DNA from: an uncultured Gemmiger sp. | Lineage (GTDB): Bacteria; Bacillota; Clostridia; Oscillospirales; Ruminococcaceae | Assembly: GCA_947629015.1 (NCBI GenBank) | Contig: CANRCB010000006.1 | Span: forward strand, 24,347 to 88,346 | DNA: 64,000 nt | Direction: 5' to 3' | Shown: piece after piece, positions 1 through 12,075 of the stretch | Layout of the letters: every line of letters begins with the position of its first letter | Numbering within the stretch: the first letter of the stretch is position 1 | Notes under the pieces: model-generated | The model's input: the letters and a program-made list of their open reading frames with translations, nothing else | Databases searched by the model: none | Told to the model about the DNA's origin: nothing | Program-made: the position numbers and the translations under genes

Positions 1-2583
1 GTGGGCGATGCCGATGCGCGCGTCCGGCACCATGCTGCGCACGCGCAGGGCGCATTCCTCGATGGTCTCGACGCGGTTGTGCAGGTAGTACACCTGCCCG
101 CCGCGCGCCAGCTCCTTGCGCAGGGCCGCCGCGATGATGCCGGGGTCATATTCCAGCACATAGGTCTCGACGGGCTGGCGCTCGACGGGCGGCTGCTCGA
201 TGGTGGACATATCCCGTATGCCGGAAAGCGCCATGTTGAGCGTGCGCGGGATGGGCGTGGCGGAGAGGGTGAGGATATCGACGCCGATGAAATTTTCCTT
301 GAGCTTTTCCTTGTGCTTGACGCCGAAGCGCTGCTCCTCATCGACGATGACAAGGCCCAGATCCTTGAAGCACACATCGCCGGAGAGAAGGCGGTGGGTG
401 CCGATGACGATATCCACCGTGCCGTCTTTGAGGCCGCGCAGCGTCTGCTTTTGTTCCTTGGCGCTGCGGTAGCGGCTGAGCAGGCCGACCTTGACGGGGT
501 ACCCGCCCATGCGCGCGAGCACGGTGTTGTAGTGCTGCCACGCCAGCAGCGTGGTGGGGGCGAGGATGGCGCACTGCTTGCCGCCCAGCACGCATTTGAA
601 GGCGGCCCGCAGGGCGACCTCGGTCTTGCCGACGCCGACGTCGCCGCACAGAAGGCGGTCCATCGGCCAGGGCTGCTCCATATCGTGCTTGACCTCGGCG
701 GCGCTGGTGAGCTGGTCGGGCGTTTCCTCGTAGGCAAAGCGCTGCTCAAACTCCGCCTGCCAGGTATCGTCGGGCGGGAAGGCGTGGCCCCTGGCCTGCC
801 GGCGGCGGGCGTACAGCTCGATGAGCTCCTTTGCCATCTGGCTGGCGGCCGCGCGCACGCGGCTGCGGGTCTTTGCCCATTCGGTGCCGCCAAGGCGGCT
901 GAGCTTGACGTTCTCGGCGCCCGCGTCCCCGCCGGGGGCGGTGTAGCGGGACAGCAGGTCCAGCTGGGTAACGGGGACGTAGAGCACGTCCTTTTTGTCA
1001 TACTCGATGCGCAGGTAGTCCTTGGTGACGCCCTGCATCTCCATACGCCGGATGCCGGCGTACCGCCCGATGCCGTGGTTCTGGTGCACGACAAGGTCGC
1101 CGGGGGTTATCTCGCTCAGGCTGCCCAGCGCGTCTTTGGCTTTGCGGCCGCGGCGCTTTGTCTGCGCGGCGTCCTCGGCATAGGCGCGGCCGGTGAGCAG
1201 CGCATACCCCGCAAACGGGAAGCTGCACCCGCCCGAAAGGTGCCCCGCCAACACCTGCACCGCGGCTTTTTGGCCGGGCGCGGGGGCAAACGCGGCGTCG
1301 GTGGTGACGGGGATGCCGGGCAGCGCCTCGCGCAGGTCGGCCGCAAGGCCGCGGGCGGCGCGCGCGGTGCCGGCCAATACGGTGACGGCCATGCCCGCCG
1401 CGCACAAAGGTCGCAGATCCTCGAGCAGGGCGGAAAACTCGCCGCCCCACGCGGGCAGGCTGTGCGCCGGCGCGTTGACAAGCTCCTTCAAGCGGATATC
1501 GGGCAGGCTGCGGGCAAAATTTTCGGCGCAGAGGGTAGGGTACCGCGCCGGCAGGCCCCACAGCCACGCGGCGTCGGTGTACAAAGCCTCGAGCCCGGCG
1601 GCGAGCACGCCCTCCTCCAAAAGGGCCTTGAGCTCCTCCCCGCGGCGGAAGGCGCAGGCGCGCAGTTCCTCTTTCAAAGAGGCCGGCTCTTCAAGGATGA
1701 GCAGCGGCGCGTCGATGTGATCCAGCAGGGTGGCCGGGGCCGGGTAGCGCACGGCAAGGTATTTGTCCAGCCCCACCGGCGGCACGCCGGCATCCAGCAG
1801 CTGCAGGTCCCGCTCCATGCAGGCGGCAAGGGCGGCCTTGCGCCTGCCGCGCTGTTTGGCCAGAAATGCGCGCAGGGCGTCGGCCGTGGCGGCCGGCGCG
1901 CCGAAAAGCACCTCCCGCGCGGGGCTGATGTACACCTTTTCCAGGCGTTCCTCCCGGCGCTGGGTGGTCAGGTCAAAGGCGTTGAGGGTGTCGATCTCGT
2001 CGCCCCAGAACTCGATGCGGGCGGGGTTTTTCATGTCGGGGGCGTAGATGTCCACGATCTCGCCGCGCACCGAAAACTGCCCGGGGCCGTCCACCTGCTC
2101 GCGCCGGGTGTAGCCGGCGTCCAGCAAAAGGGCGGTGAGCTCCGCGCGCGGCAGCGTATCGCCGGGGCGCAGGGTGCGGGTGTTGGCGAGGAAATCGGCG
2201 CGCGGGACGGTGTACTGGGTCAGCGCTTCGGCCCCCGCGCAGACGGCTTTCAGCCGGCCGCCGGCAAGGTCGCCCAACACCGCAAGGCGGCGGTACTCAT
2301 ACTCGCGCGCGGTGCTCTCGATGGGGCGCAGCACATAGTCCCGCGCCGGGAAGACGGCGGCGGCCACCCCGAGGGTGTTGAGGTCGGCGGCAAAGCGGGT
2401 GGCCTCGGCCTCGGTGGGGGTGACGATGCACAGCGGCTTTTGCGCCCCTTCGCACAATGCGGCGTACATCTGCGCGCGCCCGGCGGCCGGCAGCCCGAAC
2501 AAGGCCGCCGCGCCGGGTGCGGCGAGCGCGGCAGCCAGTGTTTTGTATTCTTCGGTTTGGGCAAGAAGTTGGGTAAAGAGCAT
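1..2583 (-). CDS. mfd: Transcription-repair coupling factor Mfd (partial, C-terminus beyond window start)
   Basis: Minus-strand translation from ATG at 2583 reads MLFTQLLAQTEEYKTL... and contains GDLVVHQNHGIGRYAGI, MDRLLCGDVGVGKTEVALRAAFK and VIVDEEQRFGVKHK, typical of Mfd. Supplied ORFs here are antisense. Confidence 0.95.
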   Translation of the reverse strand, partial: MLFTQLLAQTEEYKTLAAALAAPGAAALFGLPAAGRAQMYAALCEGAQKPLCIVTPTEAEATRFAADLNTLGVAAAVFPARDYVLRPIESTAREYEYRRLAVLGDLAGGRLKAVCAGAEALTQYTVPRADFLANTRTLRPGDTLPRAELTALLLDAGYTRREQVDGPGQFSVRGEIVDIYAPDMKNPARIEFWGDEIDTLNAFDLTTQRREERLEKVYISPAREVLFGAPAATADALRAFLAKQRGRRKAALAACMERDLQLLDAGVPPVGLDKYLAVRYPAPATLLDHIDAPLLILEEPASLKEELRACAFRRGEELKALLEEGVLAAGLEALYTDAAWLWGLPARYPTLCAENFARSLPDIRLKELVNAPAHSLPAWGGEFSALLEDLRPLCAAGMAVTVLAGTARAARGLAADLREALPGIPVTTDAAFAPAPGQKAAVQVLAGHLSGGCSFPFAGYALLTGRAYAEDAAQTKRRGRKAKDALGSLSEITPGDLVVHQNHGIGRYAGIRRMEMQGVTKDYLRIEYDKKDVLYVPVTQLDLLSRYTAPGGDAGAENVKLSRLGGTEWAKTRSRVRAAASQMAKELIELYARRRQARGHAFPPDDTWQAEFEQRFAYEETPDQLTSAAEVKHDMEQPWPMDRLLCGDVGVGKTEVALRAAFKCVLGGKQCAILAPTTLLAWQHYNTVLARMGGYPVKVGLLSRYRSAKEQKQTLRGLKDGTVDIVIGTHRLLSGDVCFKDLGLVIVDEEQRFGVKHKEKLKENFIGVDILTLSATPIPRTLNMALSGIRDMSTIEQPPVERQPVETYVLEYDPGIIAAALRKELARGGQVYYLHNRVETIEECALRVRSMVPDARIGIAH

Positions 2584-2611
2584 AAACAGCCTCAAAAACA
2601 GGGACGGGCGG

Positions 2612-3217
2612 TCAGGTCTTGTCCGGCGGTTGGCCGTCGTGCGCGGGCCACCGGCATTCCGTCACGTCCATACCGGTAAAGACCGCTTTGAAAGAGGAAT
2701 CCTCCGGGCTGCAGGCGTACACGCCAAAGCGCACCGCGCCGGCGCCCTCCCACAGATGGCATACCCGCATCTGGGAAAAGCGGACGCCGTCCTCCGAGCA
2801 TTCCAGGCAAAAATCATCCTCGCGGCGGCTCAGGCGGTACCACATGCTCTTGACGGAGGCCGGGATGACGGTGGTGGCCCAGTCGGAATAGCCGTGGTTG
2901 GTCACGACGCTGCCAAGGTGCTGGTACGCCGCGTTTTCGTATTCGATGGAGGCTTTGAGCCAGTTTCCGCTGTCGAGGTACAGCACCACGCCGCACTGGT
3001 CAAAGCGGTGTTTTGTGTCAAACTCCGTTTTTACGGTAAAGGAAAAATAGCGCTCGTCCGTTTGCATCTGCAAGATCGGGGCGTTGTCGTTTTGGAAATG
3101 GTAGTAGGTTCGCTGCCACAGGTCGGTATGCGGCTTCGTCACCACCTCGATCCGGCCGGCGCCGAGCGTGCAGGCCAGCGGTTCCCGCGTCCATTCGAGT
3201 TTTGCAACGTCAAACAT
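2612..3217 (-). CDS. DUF1349 (concanavalin-like) domain protein
   Basis: ORF MFDVAKLEWTREPLACTLGAGRIEVVTKPHTDLWQRTYYHFQNDNAPILQMQT... resembles DUF1349 proteins. Confidence 0.8.
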   Translation of the reverse strand: MFDVAKLEWTREPLACTLGAGRIEVVTKPHTDLWQRTYYHFQNDNAPILQMQTDERYFSFTVKTEFDTKHRFDQCGVVLYLDSGNWLKASIEYENAAYQHLGSVVTNHGYSDWATTVIPASVKSMWYRLSRREDDFCLECSEDGVRFSQMRVCHLWEGAGAVRFGVYACSPEDSSFKAVFTGMDVTECRWPAHDGQPPDKT

Positions 3218-3242
3218 ATTTCCCTTTCCCCTTTTTTGCGTT

Positions 3243-3845
3243 TCAGCCGTTGAAGCGGTTCTGCGCTTCGGGCAGTTGGCCGGCAAGGATGAGCCGGCAG
3301 GCGGCCTCGATATCCCCGTGGCGGGCCGCCACGGCTTTGGCCGCCTCGGGCGGGAATTTGGAGAGCACCCAGTTGGCAAGGTCATATTCGGGGTTCGGCT
3401 TGGCCCCCACGCCGATGCGCAGGCGGGGGAAATCCTCGCTGCCAAGGTGTTGGATGATGCTTTTCAAGCCGTTGTGCCCGCCGGCGGAGCCGCACGCCCG
3501 GATGCGGATGTGCCCCGGCTCCTGCGTGATGTCGTCACACAGCACGAGCACCCGCTGCGGCGGCAATTTGTAAAACGCCGCCGCCGGGCCCACGCACCGG
3601 CCGGAATCGTTCATATAGGTCAGCGGCTTTACCAGCAGCACCTTGCGCCCGTCCACGCGGGCAAGGCCGTACAGCCCCGTCCATTTGCTTTTGTTGACGG
3701 CGCAGCCCCACGCTTCGGCCAGGTGGTCCAGCGCCGCAAAGCCGGCGTTGTGGCGCGTGCCGTTGTATTTGGCGTCCGGGTTGCCCAGGCCGACGATGGC
3801 CCAGTCCGCCCCGGCGCCCGCTTTGCCAAGTCCAAGCAGGCCCAT
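3243..3845 (-). CDS. pth: Peptidyl-tRNA hydrolase
   Basis: WAIVGLGNPDAKYNGTRHNAGFAALD, KPLTYMNDSG and GSAGGHNGLKSI motifs. Confidence 0.95.
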   Translation of the reverse strand: MGLLGLGKAGAGADWAIVGLGNPDAKYNGTRHNAGFAALDHLAEAWGCAVNKSKWTGLYGLARVDGRKVLLVKPLTYMNDSGRCVGPAAAFYKLPPQRVLVLCDDITQEPGHIRIRACGSAGGHNGLKSIIQHLGSEDFPRLRIGVGAKPNPEYDLANWVLSKFPPEAAKAVAARHGDIEAACRLILAGQLPEAQNRFNG

Positions 3846-4577
3846 TTACTGTCCTTCCTGTTCCGCTTCCAGCTTTTTCTTTTTTTCGGTGTATTTTTGC
3901 AGCTTTTTCGTCCCCCAGCCGGGGATGTTCACCTGCTTGCCGCGCTCGATGGCCAGGGCGCCGGCCGGCACATCCTGCCCGACGGTGGAGCCGGCGGCCG
4001 TGAAGGCGCCGTCCCCCACCGTGACGGGGGCGACAAGGTTGGTGTTGCAGCCGATGAAGGCGTAATCCCCGATGACGGTCTTGTACTTGCCCTCGCCGTC
4101 ATAGTTGCAGGTGACGGTGCCGCAGCCGAAGTTGCAGTATTTGCCCACCTCGGCGTCGCCGATATAGGTCAGGTGGCTGACAGTGCTGCCCCTGGCGAAA
4201 TGCGCGTTTTTCGTCTCGACATAGGCGCCGAGATGCACGCCCGCGCCGGTGACGGTGCCCTCCCGCACGTGGGCGTAGGGCCCGATGCGGTTGCCGGGGC
4301 CCAGCGTGGAGCGGTAGCACTGGCTGGCGTTTACCGTGGTGTTTTGCCCCACCGCGGTGTCCTCCAGCAGGGTGTTGGGCCCGATGACGCACCCGGCGGC
4401 GACGGTGGTGTGCCCGCGCAGGATGCACCCCGGCAGGATGACGGCGCCGGGGGCTATCTCCGCCTCGGGGTCGATATACACGGCGTCGGAGAGGAACTCC
4501 ACCCCGTTTGCAAGGTGCTTTTTGAAGGTCTCGGCGTACTGCTTTTGCGCCGCAAAAAATTTTTCGCTGGCTGTCAT
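3846..4577 (-). CDS. Left-handed beta-helix acyltransferase equivalent to the GlmU C-terminal domain only
   Basis: Hexapeptide repeats with GlmU-like blocks IGPYAHVREGT, GAYVETKNAHFARGSTVSHLTYIGDAEVG and GCGTVTCNYDGEGKYKTVIGD; no nucleotidyltransferase domain precedes it. Confidence 0.85.
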   Translation of the reverse strand: MTASEKFFAAQKQYAETFKKHLANGVEFLSDAVYIDPEAEIAPGAVILPGCILRGHTTVAAGCVIGPNTLLEDTAVGQNTTVNASQCYRSTLGPGNRIGPYAHVREGTVTGAGVHLGAYVETKNAHFARGSTVSHLTYIGDAEVGKYCNFGCGTVTCNYDGEGKYKTVIGDYAFIGCNTNLVAPVTVGDGAFTAAGSTVGQDVPAGALAIERGKQVNIPGWGTKKLQKYTEKKKKLEAEQEGQ

Positions 4578-4768
4578 GGAAGGGCCTCCCGATCTTGTGG
4601 CATGGGCGGGCGGCGGCGGTTTTGGCGGCGGCCGCCTCCCGCCCCAGTATAATACTACTCTGTTTTTGGGCAAATTGCAATCCTTGCAGCGCGCACAAGG
4701 GCGCAAATTCGGTAAAAAGAAAGAGGCATTTTTTTGCAATTTGGCTGGAAATCCCTGCCGGGCTCTGG

Positions 4769-4774
4769 TATAAT
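4769..4774 (+). promoter_or_regulatory. Extended -10 box (TGGTATAAT) upstream of ppdK
   Basis: TGnTATAAT about 80 nt before the ppdK ATG; -35 is weak. Confidence 0.5.
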
Positions 4775-4852
4775 ACTGGGTGCGAAATCCATCAGTAAAA
4801 GACTGCGCGCGGAGCGCGCCCCGGAAGACGCGAAATTTTTGGAGGTAAGAGT

Positions 4853-7516
<2,664 letters not shown>

Positions 7517-7556
7517 AGCGCCGGTTTTTAGGGCGTAAACACCCAATAGCATGACC

Positions 7557-7584
7557 GGGCGCCCCGCCGTATGGCGGGGCGCCC
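7557..7584 (+). terminator. Rho-independent-like hairpin after ppdK
   Basis: Perfect stem gggcgccccgcc-gtat-ggcggggcgccc 40 nt after the stop. Confidence 0.75.
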
Positions 7585-7602
7585 GCTGTTTGATTCAATT
7601 GC

Positions 7603-7631
7603 TTGAATTGCAAGACGCAAAATGCTATACT
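7603..7631 (+). promoter_or_regulatory. Putative sigma-A promoter TTGAAT-17-TATACT for the GIY-YIG gene
   Basis: -35 7603-7608, -10 7626-7631, 17-nt spacer. Confidence 0.6.
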
Positions 7632-7688
7632 GATAAAAATACCCTGTCGCGTGAAGAAGCATAAATAGGATCGAAAGGATCATTTATC

Positions 7689-8381
7689 ATGAGCAGAGGA
7701 ATCATATACATTATGGCGACGGCTGTGCCCGGCCTGATAAAAATCGGAAAGACCGGAAGCTCAAATTTTGAACAAAGGATGTATAATCTGGAGCACGATG
7801 GGTATCGGAATGTCACTGCATTGAAGCGTTCTTTTGCCATCGAGGTGGAGGATTATGACGAAAAGGAAACGATGCTTCAAACTATTTTTGAAAAGAGCCG
7901 TGTGTCAGACACCGAGCTGTTTGCATTGGACATCAATATTGTAACGCAGCTGTTGTCTTCCTTTGACGGTGTGGTGATCTTCCCTAAGACGGAAACCAAA
8001 GCCGAAGTTTTTGGTGCAGCAGTGGATAACACAAAAGGCAAACTGCTTCCCAACGGTACCTATGTGTTTCAACGTAAAAAGAAATCGGACAATAAGGTCG
8101 TCAAAGCGACCGCTATTATTAGTTACGGCAGATGGACATTGCTAAAAGGCAGTATTCTTGGCATTACCGAAGATGCAGGCGTGCCCCAAAAGGCCAAAAC
8201 CTTTCGGATGAGTATGCCCATAGATCGTAACGGAAAATTACTTGAAGATACTGAACTCGGTGAATGTTCTCCCTCCTTCGCGGGGTCGATCGTCATGAAT
8301 CAGTCTAATAACGGTTGGACCGACTGGAGGGATAAAGACGGTAATCCTGTAGATATATACAGAAAGAGGCGCGGCGATTGA
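7689..8381 (+). CDS. GIY-YIG nuclease family protein with DUF4357-like C-terminus
   Basis: MSRGIIYIMATAVPGLIKIGKTGSSNFEQRMYNLE... (GIY-YIG-like IIYIM...IKIGKT) and C-terminal SPSFAGSIVMNQSNNGWTDWRDKDG; lower GC than neighbours. Confidence 0.8.
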   Translation: MSRGIIYIMATAVPGLIKIGKTGSSNFEQRMYNLEHDGYRNVTALKRSFAIEVEDYDEKETMLQTIFEKSRVSDTELFALDINIVTQLLSSFDGVVIFPKTETKAEVFGAAVDNTKGKLLPNGTYVFQRKKKSDNKVVKATAIISYGRWTLLKGSILGITEDAGVPQKAKTFRMSMPIDRNGKLLEDTELGECSPSFAGSIVMNQSNNGWTDWRDKDGNPVDIYRKRRGD

Positions 8382-8542
8382 AGAAAGAAATCATAGCAAA
8401 CGGAAACACTATAAGGACAGTACGCATAGTACAACAGGGCGCCTTGCTTTTCGGCAGGGCGTCACTTTTTTGCTGGGCAGATTTTATACAAATAAGGCAA
8501 CCGCCCTCTTGACAATATAGCACAAATCCCATATAAACGCGT

Positions 8543-8573
8543 GCGCCCCGCCGGACTTTGTCCGGCGGGGCGC
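8543..8573. terminator. GC-rich palindrome at the 3' end of the Mrp operon (same sequence as 18136 and 18420)
   Basis: gcgccccgccggac-ttt-gtccggcggggcgc, 14-bp perfect stem. Confidence 0.7.
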
Positions 8574-8592
8574 TCCCCTTATGCAAACTCCC

Positions 8593-10578
8593 CTATTTCG
8601 TAAGCAGTATCACGATGAGGTATCCCATCGCCGCGCAAAAGCCGAGGCCGAACAGCAGCAGCGAGTAGGACACACTGCCAAAAATGCGCTGGAGCGTGTA
8701 GCTGCGGCGCACGTGCGGCGTGAAATCGCCGGGGGCGAAATCGGCCTCATTGCGCGGCGAGATGGGCCGCGGGCGCAGCAGCGTCAGGCGCAGCAGCCGC
8801 AACGTCCACTCGGTCAGGTTGTCCAGCACACGGCAGACGAGCGCCCCCGCAAAGGGCAGCAGCTTTTCGATGACAGGGCGGTAAATAAGCTCCTCGAGAT
8901 CCAGCCATTTGGGCCAGCAGTCCACATAGCGCTTGATGCCGTCGGCATCCTGCCGCATGAGGACGGTGCGGATAAAGAGCAGATACACCGCCGCGCCGAT
9001 GGCCAGCGAGATGGCCGCGCCGCGCAGGTTGGTGAGCGAGAACCACGCGACGGCGTGCTCCGGGTCGCTGCCGTTCATAAAACCCTGCATGAGCCGCGCC
9101 ATGCGGCCCATGACGGCATCCGGCGCAAGGCCCATCACCGGCAGTGTGAAGGCGGGGATGGCGATGGCCAGGGCCGACGGCCAACGCATATAGGATCGTT
9201 TCGGCCCGGCGGCGGGGGTGTTGGGCTTCTCGATAAAAATGGCCACGAACAGCTTGGTCATATAAGCCGCCGTCAGGCCGCCGGAAAACAGGAACAGCCA
9301 CTCCACCGCGTGATAAAGCCCAACCGGCGCACCGGTTTGTGCCGCCAATTCGATATACTCGACGATGGCCTCGTGCAGCAGCGTCTTGCTGATATAGCCG
9401 CTGCCCAGCGGAACGCCGGCCAACCCCAGCGCGCCCAGCAAAAAGCAGACGGCCAGCAGCGGCTTGCCCCGGCCCCAGCCGCGGAGTTTGTTCAGATCCA
9501 GCGTGCGGCAGTTCATGTACACCGCTCCGGCGCAGAGGAACAGCACCAGCTTGAGCAGCGAATGGTTGACCATATGCAGCCCGGTACCCCAGACGGCCAG
9601 CGCGTGCCCGGCCCCGAGAAGGCCCTGCATGCCAACGCCGACCAGAATGAAGCCGATCTGCGACATTGACGAGCAGGCCAGCGTGCGCTTGAGGTCGACG
9701 GAAAACACCGCCAGCACCGCGCCCAGCACCATCGTCACGGTGCCCAGGCACAAAATCACATTGCCCCATGCCGCGTCGTGCAGGAACACCCGCCCCGTCA
9801 GCACCAGGACGCCGAACACACCGGCTTTGGTCAGGATGCCGGAGAGCAGCGCCGAGGCGGGCGCCGGGGCCACCGGGTGGGCCTTGGGCAGCCAGATATG
9901 CAGCGGGAACATACCTGCCTTGGCGCCAAAGCCGAACAAAATCAGCGCGCCGGGCAGGTAGAGGGGCGTTTTATCGGGCAGGGCCGCGGCCGCGGCGGTG
10001 AGGGCATCAAAATCGAGCGTGCCGAGCCGGGCATCGAGCAAAAACAGCCCCATCAACATCACCATGCCGCCGAGCACGGCCACCGCGATGTAGGTCTCGC
10101 CCGCGCGCAGAGCGGCGGGGCTTTCCTCCTGCACCACCATCACATAGCTTGTGAAGGACATGACCTCGAAAAAGACGAAGGCGGTGAAAAAGTCGTTGGA
10201 CAGGAACACCCCGATGGTGGCCCCGCAGGTGAGCAGGGTGAAGAAATAATAGCGGCTGCGATGGCTTTCATGGCCGAGGTATTCCCGCGCAAAGGCCGTC
10301 GTCATCATCCACATGAAGGCGGCGATGCAGGCGTACAGCGCCCGGAAGCCGTCCGCTTTGAAGCTCAGCCCGCGGCCGCACACGCCAGGAATGGCAAGGG
10401 TAAACTCCGCCCCGCCGGCAACGCCCCCCAGAAGGAGCGCGCAGGCGGCAAAGGCCGCGATGCCTGCCGCGCAGGCGACGCCGTCCCGCGCCGCCGCGCT
10501 GCGGCGGCCGGCCAGAATGGCAGCACAGGCCAACCCCATGGGCAGGAAGATGGGAACGAGAAGAATCTGATTCAACAT
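8593..10578 (-). CDS. Proton-conducting antiporter subunit (MrpD/NuoL-like), long C-terminal extension
   Basis: FVFFEVMSFTSYV (TM Glu) and GFGAKAGMFPLHIWLPKAH (TM Lys) signatures; ATG at 10578. Confidence 0.85.
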   Translation of the reverse strand: MLNQILLVPIFLPMGLACAAILAGRRSAAARDGVACAAGIAAFAACALLLGGVAGGAEFTLAIPGVCGRGLSFKADGFRALYACIAAFMWMMTTAFAREYLGHESHRSRYYFFTLLTCGATIGVFLSNDFFTAFVFFEVMSFTSYVMVVQEESPAALRAGETYIAVAVLGGMVMLMGLFLLDARLGTLDFDALTAAAAALPDKTPLYLPGALILFGFGAKAGMFPLHIWLPKAHPVAPAPASALLSGILTKAGVFGVLVLTGRVFLHDAAWGNVILCLGTVTMVLGAVLAVFSVDLKRTLACSSMSQIGFILVGVGMQGLLGAGHALAVWGTGLHMVNHSLLKLVLFLCAGAVYMNCRTLDLNKLRGWGRGKPLLAVCFLLGALGLAGVPLGSGYISKTLLHEAIVEYIELAAQTGAPVGLYHAVEWLFLFSGGLTAAYMTKLFVAIFIEKPNTPAAGPKRSYMRWPSALAIAIPAFTLPVMGLAPDAVMGRMARLMQGFMNGSDPEHAVAWFSLTNLRGAAISLAIGAAVYLLFIRTVLMRQDADGIKRYVDCWPKWLDLEELIYRPVIEKLLPFAGALVCRVLDNLTEWTLRLLRLTLLRPRPISPRNEADFAPGDFTPHVRRSYTLQRIFGSVSYSLLLFGLGFCAAMGYLIVILLTK

Positions 10579-10592
10579 GACCCGCACCCCCC

Positions 10593-12062
10593 TTACAGCC
10601 GGCCCGCGGCGATGCGGGCGAGCAGCGCCAGCAGCCCGCGCGAACCGACGCCCAGCGCCAGCATGGCGGCCATCAAAACGAAGAACGGCACCTTCATATA
10701 GAGGCCCGGATCCTGCGCCTGCGCGAGGCCGTTCTCCCCCACCCCCTTTGGCGGGAAGAAGGCATCGACAAGCGGGGTATAGAGATAGGCGGCGGTGAGG
10801 AAGGCCGAGACGAGCAGTGCCGCTACGCCCAGCAGCGGCAGTGTGCCGCCCGCGTCCATAGCCGCCGTGGCCAGCGTCCACTTGCTGAGGAAGCCGGGCA
10901 GCAGCGGTGTGCCCGCCAGCGCCGTGCCGCCCACGGCGAAAGCGGCAAAGGTCACCGGCATATAGCGGCCCAAACCGGCCAGTTCCGGCACATACTGCCG
11001 CTGGGTCTTGTACATAATGGCCCCGGCGCAGAAAAAGAGCGTTATCTTCATCACGCCGTGGAACACCATGTGGGCCAGCGCCCCGGTCAGACCCGCCGGC
11101 GTCATCAGCGTGACGCCGAACAGGATGTAGCTCAGGTTGCTGACGGTGGAATAAGCCAGCCGGCGCTTGAGGTGCGGCTCCCGCAGGGCCATGGCGGAGC
11201 CGAAAACGATGGTAAAAACGGCAAAGCCCATGGCTGTCTGCTGTGCCCATGTGCCGGCCAGCACAGCGGGGCCGAAACAATAAAAGGTCACCCGCATGAC
11301 GGCAAAGGCGCCGGCCTTGACAACGGCCACGGCGTGCAGCAGCGCCGTGACCGGCGTGGGGGCAACGCCGGCGGCGGGCAGCCAGCCGTGGAACGGGAAC
11401 ACCGCCGCCTTGACGCCAAAGCCGAAGAAGCACAAGAGATACGCCGCCAAAACGAGCGTCCTGCGGTTCCCATCGGCCGACATGAAGCCGCCGTAGACGA
11501 AACGCAGGGTCGGGTCGCCGAGGCCGTAGAGCACCATCAGGCCCAGGAAGGCACAGGCCGCGCCGCCGATGGAGTAAGTCAGGTATTTCATGCCCGCCTT
11601 GACCGAGCGCACATCGCGGGAATGCATGACCAGCGGCAGCGTGACCAGCGTGAGCAGCTCATAAAAAAGGTAGAGGGTGAGCAGGTTGTCGCTCATGGCG
11701 ATGCCGAGGGTGACGCCGTAGCTCATGGTGTAAAAGGCGAAGAAGCGGTCGTCCCCGCTCTCATGCTTGATGTATTCAAACGCATAGAGCGACGCCAGCG
11801 GCCAGAGGAAAGCCACCAGCCCCGCGAAGGCGGCCGAAAGGCCGTCCATGCGCAGGGCGATCTCCAATGTCGCCGTCAGCGGGATAAGGCGCAGCGTACC
11901 CACCGGGCAATGCAGCAACAGGGCCAGCACCGCCAGCGAGGTGGCGCCGACGGCGGCGGACACATACATCTCCCGCTGCCGCCGCTGTTGGAAGTGGAAC
12001 AGCGGCAGCACCGCACCGGCGAGCAGGGGCAGGAGCACCGCGAACAGCATCAAAAATTTCAT
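10593..12062 (-). CDS. Proton-conducting antiporter subunit (MrpD/NuoM-like)
   Basis: MKFLMLFAVLLPLLAG...; YLFYELLTLVTLPL and GFGVKAAVFPFHGWLP. Confidence 0.85.
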   Translation of the reverse strand: MKFLMLFAVLLPLLAGAVLPLFHFQQRRQREMYVSAAVGATSLAVLALLLHCPVGTLRLIPLTATLEIALRMDGLSAAFAGLVAFLWPLASLYAFEYIKHESGDDRFFAFYTMSYGVTLGIAMSDNLLTLYLFYELLTLVTLPLVMHSRDVRSVKAGMKYLTYSIGGAACAFLGLMVLYGLGDPTLRFVYGGFMSADGNRRTLVLAAYLLCFFGFGVKAAVFPFHGWLPAAGVAPTPVTALLHAVAVVKAGAFAVMRVTFYCFGPAVLAGTWAQQTAMGFAVFTIVFGSAMALREPHLKRRLAYSTVSNLSYILFGVTLMTPAGLTGALAHMVFHGVMKITLFFCAGAIMYKTQRQYVPELAGLGRYMPVTFAAFAVGGTALAGTPLLPGFLSKWTLATAAMDAGGTLPLLGVAALLVSAFLTAAYLYTPLVDAFFPPKGVGENGLAQAQDPGLYMKVPFFVLMAAMLALGVGSRGLLALLARIAAGRL

Positions 12063-12075
12063 GGTACGCCTCCCT

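Noticed and set aside
1-2679. 892-aa plus-strand ORF
   Set aside because: Antisense to mfd, whose minus-strand translation has clear conserved motifs; the long open frame is a GC-bias artefact.
7689-8381. GIY-YIG gene as part of a restriction or mobile defence system
   Set aside because: No methyltransferase, recombinase or other defence gene is adjacent; it looks like an isolated acquired gene.
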